A DNA stretch of 64,000 nt from assembly GCF_900102545.1 (NCBI RefSeq), contig NZ_FNBN01000002.1:594264-658263 (forward strand), written 5' to 3'. Numbering within the stretch: the first letter of the stretch is position 1; the number at the start of each line of letters is the position of its first letter. Below the pieces are notes generated by a model. The model had not been told where the DNA came from. It ran no database searches and saw only the letters and a list, made by a program, of their open reading frames with translations. Below, piece after piece: positions 46,069 to 54,810 of this stretch. The DNA comes from Chitinophaga filiformis. Its GTDB lineage: Bacteria; Bacteroidota; Bacteroidia; Chitinophagales; Chitinophagaceae. The translations under genes were made by a program, and so were the position numbers.

Positions 46069-46932
46069 ATGAAGATTTTCAAGGCGAAAATCAATTACTC
46101 CTGGTTTAAGGAAAACATCGGCATGATTGTCCTAATCCCCACAATACTGGGTGGTATCTGGCAATTAGCTGAATTACTGGCCTTGGGTACGCCTTACATT
46201 AGATTTTTTTCTATTTCTCAGTTGGTATCTGACGGGCTGCTAGTGTTGTCTATCTTGTCTTTTTGTATTTTTGGCGTCTTGCTTGTGGCTCGTACTGAAA
46301 TCTTTCGTTTTGGCAGATTACTTTTCATAAACGAAGAGAGTCCTGAAAATTCTGGCAATACTGTGAATGATGAACATTTCTTTATAAAGGATGACAAAAT
46401 TGATAAGCATGAGAAGATATTTAATTACATTTTATTCGCAGTGATGCTGGTTGCAGTCTTTTATTGGATATATATAGGCTTCTTCCGCCAACAGCTCAAG
46501 TATTCTGTTAATTGGAATAAAATCACACCTTCTGGCATTATCAGTTTTTTCATGTACTTAGGTAGCGCATTTATTGTCTTAGGCAGCCTCGTTATTAGTA
46601 TATTGGCAATAGCCGAAAAGAAAGTGAATTTTAGAAATAAATACATTAGGCGAAGTGGTCCGCTGTTAGTCAGTCTAGTACTTATACCTGTGTTCTTTTT
46701 CGGTGGAAAGTCCTTACGTTTTTTTCACAATTCGTTTTTAATGCCTGATAACCTTAAAAACAGAGATTACATAGAACAGCAAATCAAGACTAATAATCCA
46801 CGCCTTGAAGGCTGGAACATAGCTTACTACAATGATAAGTTTGTTTTTGTAGCAATTGAGGATTCCAGCTGTAAACAGCTGATTGAAGTTTTGGAGTTTG
46901 ATGCGATGTTTTCTCCATTAACATCGCATTAA
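46069..46932 (+). CDS. Membrane protein of unknown function
   Basis: This is a 287-residue protein with five predicted membrane segments: GMIVLIPTILGGIWQLA, LVSDGLLVLSILSFCIFGVL, IFNYILFAVMLVAVFYWIYI, IISFFMYLGSAFIVLGSLV and LLVSLVLIPVFFFGG. The C-terminal 80 residues are soluble (about 210-287). I do not recognise a family. The CoiA-like gene starts 48 bases after its stop on the same strand, so they may be co-transcribed. A membrane effector role is possible but not supported by any motif. Confidence 0.6.
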   Translation: MKIFKAKINYSWFKENIGMIVLIPTILGGIWQLAELLALGTPYIRFFSISQLVSDGLLVLSILSFCIFGVLLVARTEIFRFGRLLFINEESPENSGNTVNDEHFFIKDDKIDKHEKIFNYILFAVMLVAVFYWIYIGFFRQQLKYSVNWNKITPSGIISFFMYLGSAFIVLGSLVISILAIAEKKVNFRNKYIRRSGPLLVSLVLIPVFFFGGKSLRFFHNSFLMPDNLKNRDYIEQQIKTNNPRLEGWNIAYYNDKFVFVAIEDSSCKQLIEVLEFDAMFSPLTSH

Positions 46933-46980
46933 CTAAATAGAGGTTGTGATTGCATAACTTAACTATACAATCACATCTCT

Positions 46981-47796
46981 ATGCTTACAGCAAATACACA
47001 GCTCAGTGACGGCACCGCCAGTGTTACTGCTGAACATGCGACCTTCTTAGGCGGCTGTTATTATTGCCCTAACTGCAAGGGTGAGGTGACCTTAAAAAAT
47101 GGGCTGGTGAAGATTCCTCATTTTGCACATAAAGCCGCCGCTTCGTGTGAGTATGCAGGTGAAAGTATGCTGCATATAAAAATGAAATTTCAGATATTTC
47201 AAACGCTGAATGCTACAATAAAATATAAGGTACGGGCCATTGAACTGGAAAAACCGTTGGGCATCATCAGACCTGATGTTTACATAGAAGGAAATAAGCG
47301 TAGGATTGGTATTGAGGTGCAGGCTTCAGTGCTTACTCCCTCGCAGATCCTGGAGCGTACAAGAAGGTATCACAAACTGGGGGTATATGTGCTATGGGTG
47401 GTGCCTTTTGAGAAAAAGCGCTTGATAACTTTTGACCCTAAAATTATAAGGGGACCAAGCCCGCTCTCCATCAGGCTTAAGGAGTACGAACGTGTCATAT
47501 CTTACATGTATTATAAGACGCTTATTTTATGGAATGTTGAGCGCGATCCGGCAATGGGCTTTATGGCTTTCAAGCTAGAGGACAGTTATACTGATGCATG
47601 TGAGTACTATAACAGTGATCGTGAGTATCAGTACCATGCGCCCAGGCCACATAAGATGTTACGGATTATTGGTGATAAGGTGGATAGCCTACAATTGCCG
47701 GAGTTTGAGCCTACTGTTGGCAAGGAGTTTTCCATGCCGAAGGCAGGGTATACTTTGCCGCAGAGGTCTATATTGACTTATAGGTGGGAGGATTAA
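46981..47796 (+). CDS. Competence protein CoiA-like nuclease
   Basis: This is a 271-residue protein with a zinc-binding Cys pair (YYCPNCKGEV), a PHFAHK motif, HIKMKFQIFQ, and a conserved nuclease core (RPDVYIEGNKRRIGIEVQAS with D-x-x and E-V-Q residues), which match the CoiA-like family. The core resembles a PD-(D/E)XK fold: Asp in RPDV, Glu-x-Gln in GIEVQ. CoiA-like proteins promote recombination of incoming DNA in some bacteria, but in accessory islands they are often linked with defence or mobile elements. A second, diverged CoiA-like gene is at 53662-54450. The Cys-His-Asp protein follows after 13 bases. Confidence 0.75.
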   Translation: MLTANTQLSDGTASVTAEHATFLGGCYYCPNCKGEVTLKNGLVKIPHFAHKAAASCEYAGESMLHIKMKFQIFQTLNATIKYKVRAIELEKPLGIIRPDVYIEGNKRRIGIEVQASVLTPSQILERTRRYHKLGVYVLWVVPFEKKRLITFDPKIIRGPSPLSIRLKEYERVISYMYYKTLILWNVERDPAMGFMAFKLEDSYTDACEYYNSDREYQYHAPRPHKMLRIIGDKVDSLQLPEFEPTVGKEFSMPKAGYTLPQRSILTYRWED

Positions 47797-47809
47797 ATCT
47801 GTATTCAAT

Positions 47810-48226
47810 ATGGGAATTAGTCTCGAATTCGCTGTAAATCGCATACGTTCTCTTTTGGAACAACCGGAAATTAAGAAACTCTATTATCCATTCAATAATT
47901 TTCCTGTCGTAGCATGCGATGATGCCTCTAGAATATTGAGTTATGTTCTTCGAGAAAAAGAGCTAGGTGACTGGGATGTTATATTTGGGGAGCAAAAGAT
48001 TCCCTACGAAACACATGTATGGTTACAAAGAGGCGAGGTAATTATTGACATCACTGCAGATCAGCTCGATCCTACAATCAAGAAATGGATTGACACTACG
48101 GCCAATCCAGATTCCCCGATTAAGAAGTTCAATTATAAAGGATGCATTGCTTCGAAAGATGTTAAACAATCTTTAGGCGGATTGGGTACTGCCCGTGTTT
48201 TAAGAGAGATTATGGAAAGACTTTAA
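47810..48226 (+). CDS. Small protein with Cys-His-Asp (transglutaminase-like) motif
   Basis: This is a 138-residue protein with Cys in FPVVACDDASRILSYVL (near residue 36), His in ETHVWLQRGEVIIDITADQ (near 68) and Asp in the same segment (near 78). This order and spacing resemble the Cys-His-Asp triad of papain/transglutaminase-like folds. I recall such small proteins in toxin-rich regions, but the family name is not certain. It starts 13 bases after the CoiA-like stop, so the two are probably co-transcribed. It has no signal peptide. Confidence 0.55.
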   Translation: MGISLEFAVNRIRSLLEQPEIKKLYYPFNNFPVVACDDASRILSYVLREKELGDWDVIFGEQKIPYETHVWLQRGEVIIDITADQLDPTIKKWIDTTANPDSPIKKFNYKGCIASKDVKQSLGGLGTARVLREIMERL

Positions 48227-48255
48227 ACAGGAAAGCATGGCTATACGGCCCTTCG

Positions 48256-49251
48256 TCATAACACCAACGGTTTTATAATGAAAGGTTGTATGGCTCGACT
48301 CGCGACGGGGTCAAAGCTGTGAAGGTGGTCTCTGTGAGTTGGAGATAACATAACGTTATGCGTGTAGAAGCTCGTTACATCTGGATTGTTTAGCTTACCG
48401 TCAAAATGCTGCTTATATAAGACAGAGAATCTATTGCCCTGATCGGTTAGTGGATGGGGGCTAAACCGTACGCTGTACATAACTAAATTAGCCACTACAG
48501 CCTGAATACAATTCCACAAAGTTGCTTCATTGAAATGGGCATCTCTGTCATGCTTGGTTTTATTGTAGGCATCGTACCAGTCAAGAGATGTTGTAGGATT
48601 TGACCTGTTCCAATTGAGAAATGGGGAAACTGGCGCTACTGTTGAATATGTTTTGAGCGTAAATTCAAATTCTTTTAAATAAAGCGGAGCTAAGAGTTTT
48701 ACATAATCATTTGTATTGTATCTACCAGTTGGATTTGTTACGCCTCCCTTTCTCAAAAAATGTTTCCAGAAATTTTCCACTTCTGTACAAGCCAAAATTA
48801 ATAGTTCCCGAGATTTATGCCCGTAGGTTTGAAGACCATTGGCGTCTGGATGAATATAACTGAATAGTTCCTCTAAACGTTCTATAAGAAGCAGAATAGC
48901 TAATTCAGAGCTCCTCTTCTCGCTTTCAATTACTTGTAAGGCTTGAAATGCGTCGGTGTTATAATATAGCCCTGGCCTCCAAACTCCATCAACTACATCG
49001 CCGGGAAGTTGGCTCAACGATTGGATATTTACAGCGCCAAAAGCTTTAGTCACCCAATCGACCAATGTTCCTGTACTCTTTTCTGTTGCTGAGATTCTAA
49101 TCGATGCGGGATAAAACCAGCCGTCCTTTCCAAAAATGTGGATAAAGTGAGTCGGCGTTTCATAGGCATATCCACGAGGATTGTTCTGATGCATTAAAGG
49201 ATCCCAACCCGGTAGTGTCGTTTTGGTAGTAGTATACGTTATTACTGACAT
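48256..49251 (-). CDS. Hypothetical protein with helical C-terminal region
   Basis: This 331-residue protein is not one I recognise. The middle (SRELLILACTEVENFWKHFL) and the later WYDAYNKTKHDRDAHF segment with ATLWNCIQAVVANLVMY are amphipathic helices of the kind found in HEPN-like proteins, but a strict R-x(4-6)-H motif is not evident. The N-terminal third is beta-rich. It starts 49 bases downstream of the XRE regulator stop on the same strand, so it may be the last gene of that operon. A role in defence or stress is possible but unsupported. Confidence 0.55.
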   Translation of the reverse strand: MSVITYTTTKTTLPGWDPLMHQNNPRGYAYETPTHFIHIFGKDGWFYPASIRISATEKSTGTLVDWVTKAFGAVNIQSLSQLPGDVVDGVWRPGLYYNTDAFQALQVIESEKRSSELAILLLIERLEELFSYIHPDANGLQTYGHKSRELLILACTEVENFWKHFLRKGGVTNPTGRYNTNDYVKLLAPLYLKEFEFTLKTYSTVAPVSPFLNWNRSNPTTSLDWYDAYNKTKHDRDAHFNEATLWNCIQAVVANLVMYSVRFSPHPLTDQGNRFSVLYKQHFDGKLNNPDVTSFYTHNVMLSPTHRDHLHSFDPVASRAIQPFIIKPLVL

Positions 49252-49300
49252 GGTTTACTTAACAAAAAGGTTATTTAATTTTTGTAAACTTAACGCGTAT

Positions 49301-49624
49301 TTAAAAAGAAGCTTTTTTTTTCGGATCATTATTAACAGCAATCATGGCTGCTACCTTCTCTGCAAAATTGGGAAAAAGCTCGTTGAATAAAGCTTGCTTG
49401 TCCGAAGGTATATCATTTTCTACTTCCAGCCCCGCCAACTTGATCACATCTGCTGTTGTTTCAAATCGGTTCGCAATCCTCTCCAATGTTTTGTCTGATG
49501 GCTGTGCTATGCCGCTTTCTATCTGCGAGAGCGCAGTCTGTGATATTTCTATCACAGCTGCGAAGTCTCGCTGGTTCATTTTAGTCTTTGTGCGTATATC
49601 TTTGATGGCTTTCGCTAAGTTCAT
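49301..49624 (-). CDS. XRE-family helix-turn-helix regulator
   Basis: This 107-residue protein has an N-terminal HTH_3 domain: IKDIRTKTKMNQRDFAAVI, then EISQTALSQIESGIAQPSDK as the recognition helix region, and LERIANRFETTADVI. A short C-terminal tail (about 65-107) follows. The ATG at 49624 overlaps the stop of the previous gene as ATGA, so translation is coupled; the earlier in-frame start (49636) is less likely. It is in an operon with the 68- and 312-residue proteins, whose promoter region carries the palindrome at 50729-50751, a possible binding site. XRE regulators of this type often control toxin-antitoxin or accessory operons. Confidence 0.85.
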   Translation of the reverse strand: MNLAKAIKDIRTKTKMNQRDFAAVIEISQTALSQIESGIAQPSDKTLERIANRFETTADVIKLAGLEVENDIPSDKQALFNELFPNFAEKVAAMIAVNNDPKKKASF

Positions 49625-49827
49625 GGGCTGATACATTTAAAGATATCTCCGACAATTTCCAGTAGAATACCTAATCCTTTCTTTCCTTTCGTTTGTTTTG
49701 CTTTTTCCCTCGCCACAAGCAGCTTCTGGTAAACGTCCTGTTCTGTCGTGGTCTTTCTCCTTTTATTTTCTATTGTAGTGATTGCACTTTCAATAAGTAG
49801 TAATAACTCATGTTGGTTTTGATCCAT
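49621..49827 (-). CDS. Small helical protein in the XRE operon
   Basis: This is a 68-residue, charged, helical protein (MDQNQHELLLLIESAITTI, then KLLVAREKAKQTKG) of unknown function, ending in a hydrophobic helix (GLGILLEIVGDIFKC). Its start is inside the last 58 bases of the 312-residue gene and its stop overlaps the start of the XRE gene as ATGA. The tight overlaps make it a real gene with coupled translation. It could be an antitoxin-like or partner protein; no motif supports either. Confidence 0.55.
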   Translation of the reverse strand: MDQNQHELLLLIESAITTIENKRRKTTTEQDVYQKLLVAREKAKQTKGKKGLGILLEIVGDIFKCISP

Positions 49828-50708
49828 AACGATTTGTTTGAAAAGGTCAATGTGATGAATGTTGTTAATTTTTGGAAAAGCTGCGTGTAGCTATAGCTGT
49901 CACTGTCTTTTCCATCATTTGGGGTCACCTTAACTGAAGAAATCATTAGGGGTTTTAAAATATTAACCTCTGGACCACGCGGTAGGCTGGCTAAGTCTTT
50001 AAATAGCAGGGCAAGTTTATGTGCCTTTTTTTTGATGTATCTACTTATTCTGGAAAATAAAAGTTTTGCCAACTTATTCGAGCTGCTATGGGTTTGGGCC
50101 AATTCCTCTAGCAGTAAAGCATTTTGAAATATTAGAAAATCTCGATAAACGGACCGGGCAAAACGACAGGTTAAGACCATCTCAACTGAAACGCCGTTGG
50201 CTAAGTACTTTTTTAAAGTAAACCCTGGATCGGCGTCTTTTTCAAATGGGTTATTAACATTATCGGGCAGTGAATGTGGATGGACCGATTCAAGATCCTC
50301 CTCAACCTCCATCTTTGACAGAAGGATTGCCCGCAATTCTTCTGGTGGCATGATAGTTCTTTTGCCATCTCCGGTCATTCCTTTCAGGAATGCATAATGC
50401 TGTTTTAGATACTCGTAGTAGTCAAGTTGAAGGGTTTCTTCTGATAACGCGAGTTCCTTTATAAACTCAGGGAATAAATCCGGGAAGTCGTTGTGATTAA
50501 AGGATTGAGACAACAAAGCCGTTATTTCATCTACAAACGAGCCACCAGTTAAGGGTAAGGCCACATTCGCGATACCGGATTCCGTTGGCTCGGGCACTGA
50601 TGTCATTTCAGGAAAGTGATCAGATGTAAGCTCAATATCTCCAGTGCAGCTAATCATTCTACATTCCGGAGCCTTTTTGCGTTTCCTATGAAAATGTCCC
50701 TTTGCCAT
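49770..50708 (-). CDS. Hypothetical protein, first gene of the XRE operon
   Basis: This is a 312-residue protein I do not recognise. It starts with a basic KGHFHRKRKKAP stretch, followed by a Pro-rich linker and a mostly helical body (FIKELALSEETLQLDYYEYL, then EMVLTCRFARSVYRDFLIF and LFSRISRYIKKKAHKLALLF). It has no signal peptide or known catalytic motif. It is the first gene after the palindrome at 50729-50751 and overlaps the next gene by 58 bases. It might be the large partner of the small proteins in a toxin-antitoxin-like unit; this is a guess. Confidence 0.5.
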   Translation of the reverse strand: MAKGHFHRKRKKAPECRMISCTGDIELTSDHFPEMTSVPEPTESGIANVALPLTGGSFVDEITALLSQSFNHNDFPDLFPEFIKELALSEETLQLDYYEYLKQHYAFLKGMTGDGKRTIMPPEELRAILLSKMEVEEDLESVHPHSLPDNVNNPFEKDADPGFTLKKYLANGVSVEMVLTCRFARSVYRDFLIFQNALLLEELAQTHSSSNKLAKLLFSRISRYIKKKAHKLALLFKDLASLPRGPEVNILKPLMISSVKVTPNDGKDSDSYSYTQLFQKLTTFITLTFSNKSLWIKTNMSYYYLLKVQSLQ

Positions 50709-50728
50709 GATTTGAAGTCGTAGAATCG

Positions 50729-50751
50729 TTGATTAAGTACTCCTTAATCAA
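50729..50751. promoter_or_regulatory. Palindromic candidate operator upstream of the XRE operon
   Basis: TTGATTAAG and CTTAATCAA are perfect 9-base inverted arms with a 5-base spacer, 21 bases before the start of the 312-residue gene. The position and symmetry fit an operator for the XRE regulator encoded in the same operon. The 278 bases beyond it, up to 51029, carry no convincing gene. Confidence 0.5.
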
Positions 50752-51029
50752 AATATTTGTTTTTTTGAATGCAATGAGGGTAATTGTCAGGTGACTGTAT
50801 GAAATATAAGCACGGTTTAAACAGCCTGCCTCCTGGAGGGATCTTAAAGACATCACCTCAAGGGATACTCTTATATTCTATAAAATACAAACTAGTTGGT
50901 ATTTCCCAGCCTGTTAAAGTTCTATAATTTTGCCTTAAGATTGCACTAGGCAGGTAAGTCAAGTTATCTCCTGATAGCATATATTTTTCGCTCAAAATCC
51001 CCTAACCAAAACATAACCTCACTCTACTT

Positions 51030-52037
51030 ATGCTACCAGTTTCTAGACATGCTATAAACTTGTTCAATGGAACCTACGTTCGATACGGAGTTATTGGCAG
51101 CATTTTTATTTGCCTATTTTCTATACTTTCAGCTTGCCGGAATCGTCCCAAAAGCCCTGAGCATTCTGATGAGAAGAGTTTATTATTTGATACGGTCCGA
51201 AGCGAAATAAGTTCCGATACATTCCTAATAATGCCACCGTCACAGCCTCAATCCCCCATTTTCTATATCTCGCTTGATACACTCTATAAATATTTCGATA
51301 CGATTAGAATAAATAATAAAACATATTTCCTTGTAGAAGGTGATATACTTATGGACGAGCTGGAATTCCAGAGGCAAATGACCAGGAGAATGAGAGAATA
51401 CTTACCGGAAGCCTTTCAGGTGTATCACGAAAAGGTGCAAAGGGTAATCATCGGGTATGATGAGCGGAATGCCGATACAATAAAGTGGAAGAAATTTCCA
51501 ATACGATTCTGTATTGATAAGAAGTCGTTCTTGCCGGTTTCAAATGGATATGAAATTATAAAGAATGCAATAACAGTTGCTTCACGAGATTGGGGCAACC
51601 TATGCAAGGTTAAGTTTGACTATCTACCGGCATTTGATGAAAGGCCAGCTACGGGTGAAAATATTGACTTTGTTATTGAATATCAACCTAGCGGGTCCTC
51701 ACGTTTTGTAGCCTCGGCTTTTTATCCCGACAGCCCTAAAAGCAATCGTCTATTGCGGATATACAGTGGATATTGGAATGGATTGCATGATAAAGCAGGA
51801 GTGCTAAGGCATGAGCTAGGGCATATATTAGGGTTTAAGCATGAACATTCTTCAAAAATGAACCTGGTGCCTTTACAATGTCGACTGAAATATGGTGAAG
51901 AATATTTTCCAGCATTGCCAATTACAGTTTATGATAGCTTTTCTGTTATGCATTATTTCTGTGGGGGAGCTGGCACTCATTCTATGTTATTCTCTAAAAG
52001 AGACACTGCGGGTTTCAGATTAGTTTACGGCTATTAA
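51030..52037 (+). CDS. Astacin-like zinc metalloprotease (lipoprotein)
   Basis: This is a 335-residue protein with a signal/lipobox region (IFICLFSILSAC, Cys near residue 38). The C-terminal catalytic domain has the extended zinc motif HELGHILGFKHEH (near residue 270) and the Met-turn SFSVMHYF (near 308), as in astacins/matrixins. An N-terminal domain of about 130 residues may be a prodomain. The substrate is unknown. The next gene starts 12 bases after its stop and encodes an exported coiled-coil/beta protein, so the two form a unit that may cleave or display proteins on the cell surface. Confidence 0.85.
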   Translation: MLPVSRHAINLFNGTYVRYGVIGSIFICLFSILSACRNRPKSPEHSDEKSLLFDTVRSEISSDTFLIMPPSQPQSPIFYISLDTLYKYFDTIRINNKTYFLVEGDILMDELEFQRQMTRRMREYLPEAFQVYHEKVQRVIIGYDERNADTIKWKKFPIRFCIDKKSFLPVSNGYEIIKNAITVASRDWGNLCKVKFDYLPAFDERPATGENIDFVIEYQPSGSSRFVASAFYPDSPKSNRLLRIYSGYWNGLHDKAGVLRHELGHILGFKHEHSSKMNLVPLQCRLKYGEEYFPALPITVYDSFSVMHYFCGGAGTHSMLFSKRDTAGFRLVYGY

Positions 52038-52049
52038 AAAATCTACATT

Positions 52050-53600
52050 ATGAAAAAAATTAAAATGCTGTTTCTTGTTACATCAATACTATGTAACGTA
52101 ACTTTCGCTCAGACTAGGATTGACACTAATCAGACATTATCATTCGATTTATTAGACCCTAATGGAAAGTTTCCTAGTGATTTTACCATAAAGAAGAATG
52201 TACGTCTGCGATATTTTATTGACAACATAAATAGAAATGTGTATGCAATATCAACAAATTATGAAGCCAAGTCTCTTTTCGCTGAAAAGCCCCCAATATT
52301 TGGTATGATATCGGACATTGATCTTACAAAAATAACCGCTGCTGTGAGTAATTCGGCGGGACTGACTGGCGATGCTTTGAGCACTTTAACGGAGCAAAGT
52401 AACGATGCAGAGAAGCTGGTATTAAAAAAATATGCCAATACTCAGGAAAGGGTTTCGGCATTGATAGATGCCTTTGTAGCAAAGAATACAAACCTGAAGA
52501 AGTTGAATGCACTATATCAATCATTAACAAGTATGCTACAAGATGGACAAAGTAAGTTTAAAACGCTTTATAATGAAAAGCTGAATGCCACTTACGCTGT
52601 ATTGTCTACATCTTTTAACTATGTTAGTTCTTCTACAGATGAAGCTGCTCTGCTGGCAGCCCTTCGAAAAGCCAGTAGTGACCTCTTTGTTGACATAACT
52701 AAGGATTATAATGACCTTATAAGGAAGTATGGCGACTACAAAAATCAGCTTGCAGTTGTTGAAGTATTGGGAGCAGCAAAAATTAAGATGCTCACAGAAT
52801 ACAAGGCTAAAAAGAAAAAGTCAGAAAGCACTGAAAAGGAAGAAAAGGAAATAAAAGGTATTACTGAAGAATTAAGTTTTGAGAAGTCTGTATCGGAAGT
52901 TCTTAGTGAATTGGTTGGTGACATAAAGCTTAGCTATGCAAAAGTATCTGAAATGGAGCAGAAAGGTTTTACTGAAAATCTGACACTTGTATATCGAAGG
53001 ATCAATCAGGCGAATTGGCAATATATATCCCCCTCTATAAAAGGACAGAAAGACGAGATAGTGGTAAAATTAAGTATAGAGCCTAAAGAGGGAAGTATTC
53101 ATTCTCCAAATTACGCCCAGTTCAATGGGGAGTATACCGGAGATGTCTATGGCTTTAAAGTAAATTTTAGTACTGGTTTATTCGTCCTGATTGGGAAAGA
53201 TCTATTTAATAGGTTTTACAGGATAGACACCATTGCTGGCGAACTGGAGAATAATATTATTGTTGAAAACGACAGAAAACAAACTGTGCAACCTGCTGTA
53301 GGAGCACTTATGCATTTCTATAATAAAAGACCCGGTATGTTTAGCTGGGGTGGTAACTTCGGTTTTAGTGTGAGCGACGAAACTAGACTGAATTATCATG
53401 GTGGCCTTTCTTTCTTATTTGGTCAAGAACAGAGAATTATTGCCAATATAGGAGTAACGCTAACTCGCGTAGAGGAAATAAACAGTGCCTATAAAGTAGG
53501 GCAACATGTTTCTAGAAGTTCGGGAATTAGTACAGTACCTGTTGAAAAATTTTACAAAGCCGGAGGTTTCTTTGCTATCACTTACAATTTATCTAACTAA
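52050..53600 (+). CDS. Exported coiled-coil protein with beta-rich C-terminus
   Basis: This is a 516-residue protein with a signal peptide (MKKIKMLFLVTSILCNVTFA), a long helical, Lys/Glu-rich middle (about 90-310, coiled coil likely, with KAKKKKSESTEKEEKEIKG as a charged linker) and a beta-rich C-terminus with alternating hydrophobic strands ending FFAITYNLSN, as in outer-membrane barrels. It follows the astacin-like gene by 12 bases. Its architecture is like that of the first gene of the RHS operon (17442-18836), although the sequences are not obviously related. It may anchor or present the protease on the outer membrane. Confidence 0.65.
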   Translation: MKKIKMLFLVTSILCNVTFAQTRIDTNQTLSFDLLDPNGKFPSDFTIKKNVRLRYFIDNINRNVYAISTNYEAKSLFAEKPPIFGMISDIDLTKITAAVSNSAGLTGDALSTLTEQSNDAEKLVLKKYANTQERVSALIDAFVAKNTNLKKLNALYQSLTSMLQDGQSKFKTLYNEKLNATYAVLSTSFNYVSSSTDEAALLAALRKASSDLFVDITKDYNDLIRKYGDYKNQLAVVEVLGAAKIKMLTEYKAKKKKSESTEKEEKEIKGITEELSFEKSVSEVLSELVGDIKLSYAKVSEMEQKGFTENLTLVYRRINQANWQYISPSIKGQKDEIVVKLSIEPKEGSIHSPNYAQFNGEYTGDVYGFKVNFSTGLFVLIGKDLFNRFYRIDTIAGELENNIIVENDRKQTVQPAVGALMHFYNKRPGMFSWGGNFGFSVSDETRLNYHGGLSFLFGQEQRIIANIGVTLTRVEEINSAYKVGQHVSRSSGISTVPVEKFYKAGGFFAITYNLSN

Positions 53601-53661
53601 GCCGCTGCAGGTTCGTTTTATGTACTCAGCGAAGCGGGGTATGAGAACAGCGCATTCATTT

Positions 53662-54450
53662 TCATTCTGTCGCTGGCCGCTTCGTATACTTAGCTAAAAA
53701 TTCCTCCTTCGGGATAAGCTGCATATAATAAAGCGGCCTGCTTTCCTGTTCTCGTTTCCTGATCCAGTATAGTATGCCCTCGCCATAGTCAAGAAAAACC
53801 GGTGCAGTTGAACTAAGCCAAGCCAAACGCTTATGTTGCCAGGTGAAGTTTTTATACTGGTGTGTGGTTTGTTCTGCAAATGCTCGTTTGATGATTTCGT
53901 CTCTTTCCGAATAGGATCTGGTGAACGCTGGGCCATACTGACGATAATCTACTTTCTTGTAAAAGAGCGGATCTGATGCAAAGCCCTCTAAATCTACCTG
54001 GAAATCAAAATCATTGAGCAGCGGTGAGTTAGGGTTGGGTATATCTTGCAGTTTAATGTTGTGCTTGAATTGCTTAGCATTTACCACCCATATCAGCTTT
54101 TCATAGAAATTGTTACGACTTTCTATATCGACCAGCGATAGGTTGGAGTGCTGGAATTTAATAATAATCCCGTCTGGAGTTTGAATATCTGCCTGGTGAT
54201 AATCTTCGGTCTCTTTCTTTGTTATGATGTTTTCCCGCCACCCTTGCGGGAACTGGTTTTGCCAGTCGAGGTGCCACTCGGTCATTTGTTCCCACCAAAG
54301 GTCACAGTCTTTGCGGCTTTCATGTGCCCAATGGTGTATCCTGATCTCTCCACATTTTGCGTTAAGCCCTTTGCCGCACCCTGGGCAGGTGCCTTTCAGA
54401 CCTTTTTCCGGTTCTCTGCGTTGTCCGTTGACGTTGGCATAGCGTATCAT
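53662..54450 (-). CDS. Competence protein CoiA-like protein
   Basis: This is a 262-residue protein with the family's zinc-binding CPGCGKGL, the IRIHHWAHES motif and DCDLWWEQMTEWHLDWQ, and a nuclease-like core: HQADIQTPDGIIIKFQHS with the expected D and FQHS (the usual reading is E-x-Q-H-S; here Lys-Phe-Gln). The Glu of the core is replaced by Lys/Phe, so catalysis may be altered. IWVVNAKQF supplies another conserved strand. It is convergent with the 516-residue protein gene. It is only distantly related to the CoiA-like protein at 46981-47796 and could be a degenerate accessory copy. Confidence 0.72.
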   Translation of the reverse strand: MIRYANVNGQRREPEKGLKGTCPGCGKGLNAKCGEIRIHHWAHESRKDCDLWWEQMTEWHLDWQNQFPQGWRENIITKKETEDYHQADIQTPDGIIIKFQHSNLSLVDIESRNNFYEKLIWVVNAKQFKHNIKLQDIPNPNSPLLNDFDFQVDLEGFASDPLFYKKVDYRQYGPAFTRSYSERDEIIKRAFAEQTTHQYKNFTWQHKRLAWLSSTAPVFLDYGEGILYWIRKREQESRPLYYMQLIPKEEFLAKYTKRPATE

Positions 54451-54810
54451 TTGAGCAATTTACTGATGTAAAGGTACTCCGCAAAGCGGGTAATAGAAAG
54501 TGAGTGTTTTGATTTGATGGTTGTTCTAGAGGTAGAGTTTCTGATTTGGTGTACTGCAGTGACCTCCATCCCGCGTATGCGGAGAAGTTATTATTGGAGT
54601 GCCTCGCCGCCGGTGGCATCCCTATAAAAATTCGATGGGGATAATTTTTTTTAATATCCTGATTATCAGAAAAAATGCCATTTGGGTAATGCTTTGGCCT
54701 TTTTGGTGGTAAGGGTTCTTTGGCTTGCCCTGGATGTGCAATAAATGTTGTAACAATTATTGCTCGCTATGCGTTTATAGGTGGTGTAAATCCCTAATTG
54801 TTAACCTGAT
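54451..54810. other. Intergenic region between CoiA-like and RteC-like genes
   Basis: There are 360 bases with no convincing ORF on either strand. ATCCC (54618-54622) and GGGGAT followed by AATTTTTTTT could form a weak terminator-like hairpin. No clear promoter pair was seen. Confidence 0.4.

Noticed and set aside
50799..50927. A 42-codon frame (plus strand) starting MKYKHGLNSLPPGG upstream of the astacin-like gene.
   Set aside because: It has no signal peptide, lipobox or Cys and no promoter or neighbour to support it; it may be chance or a relic.
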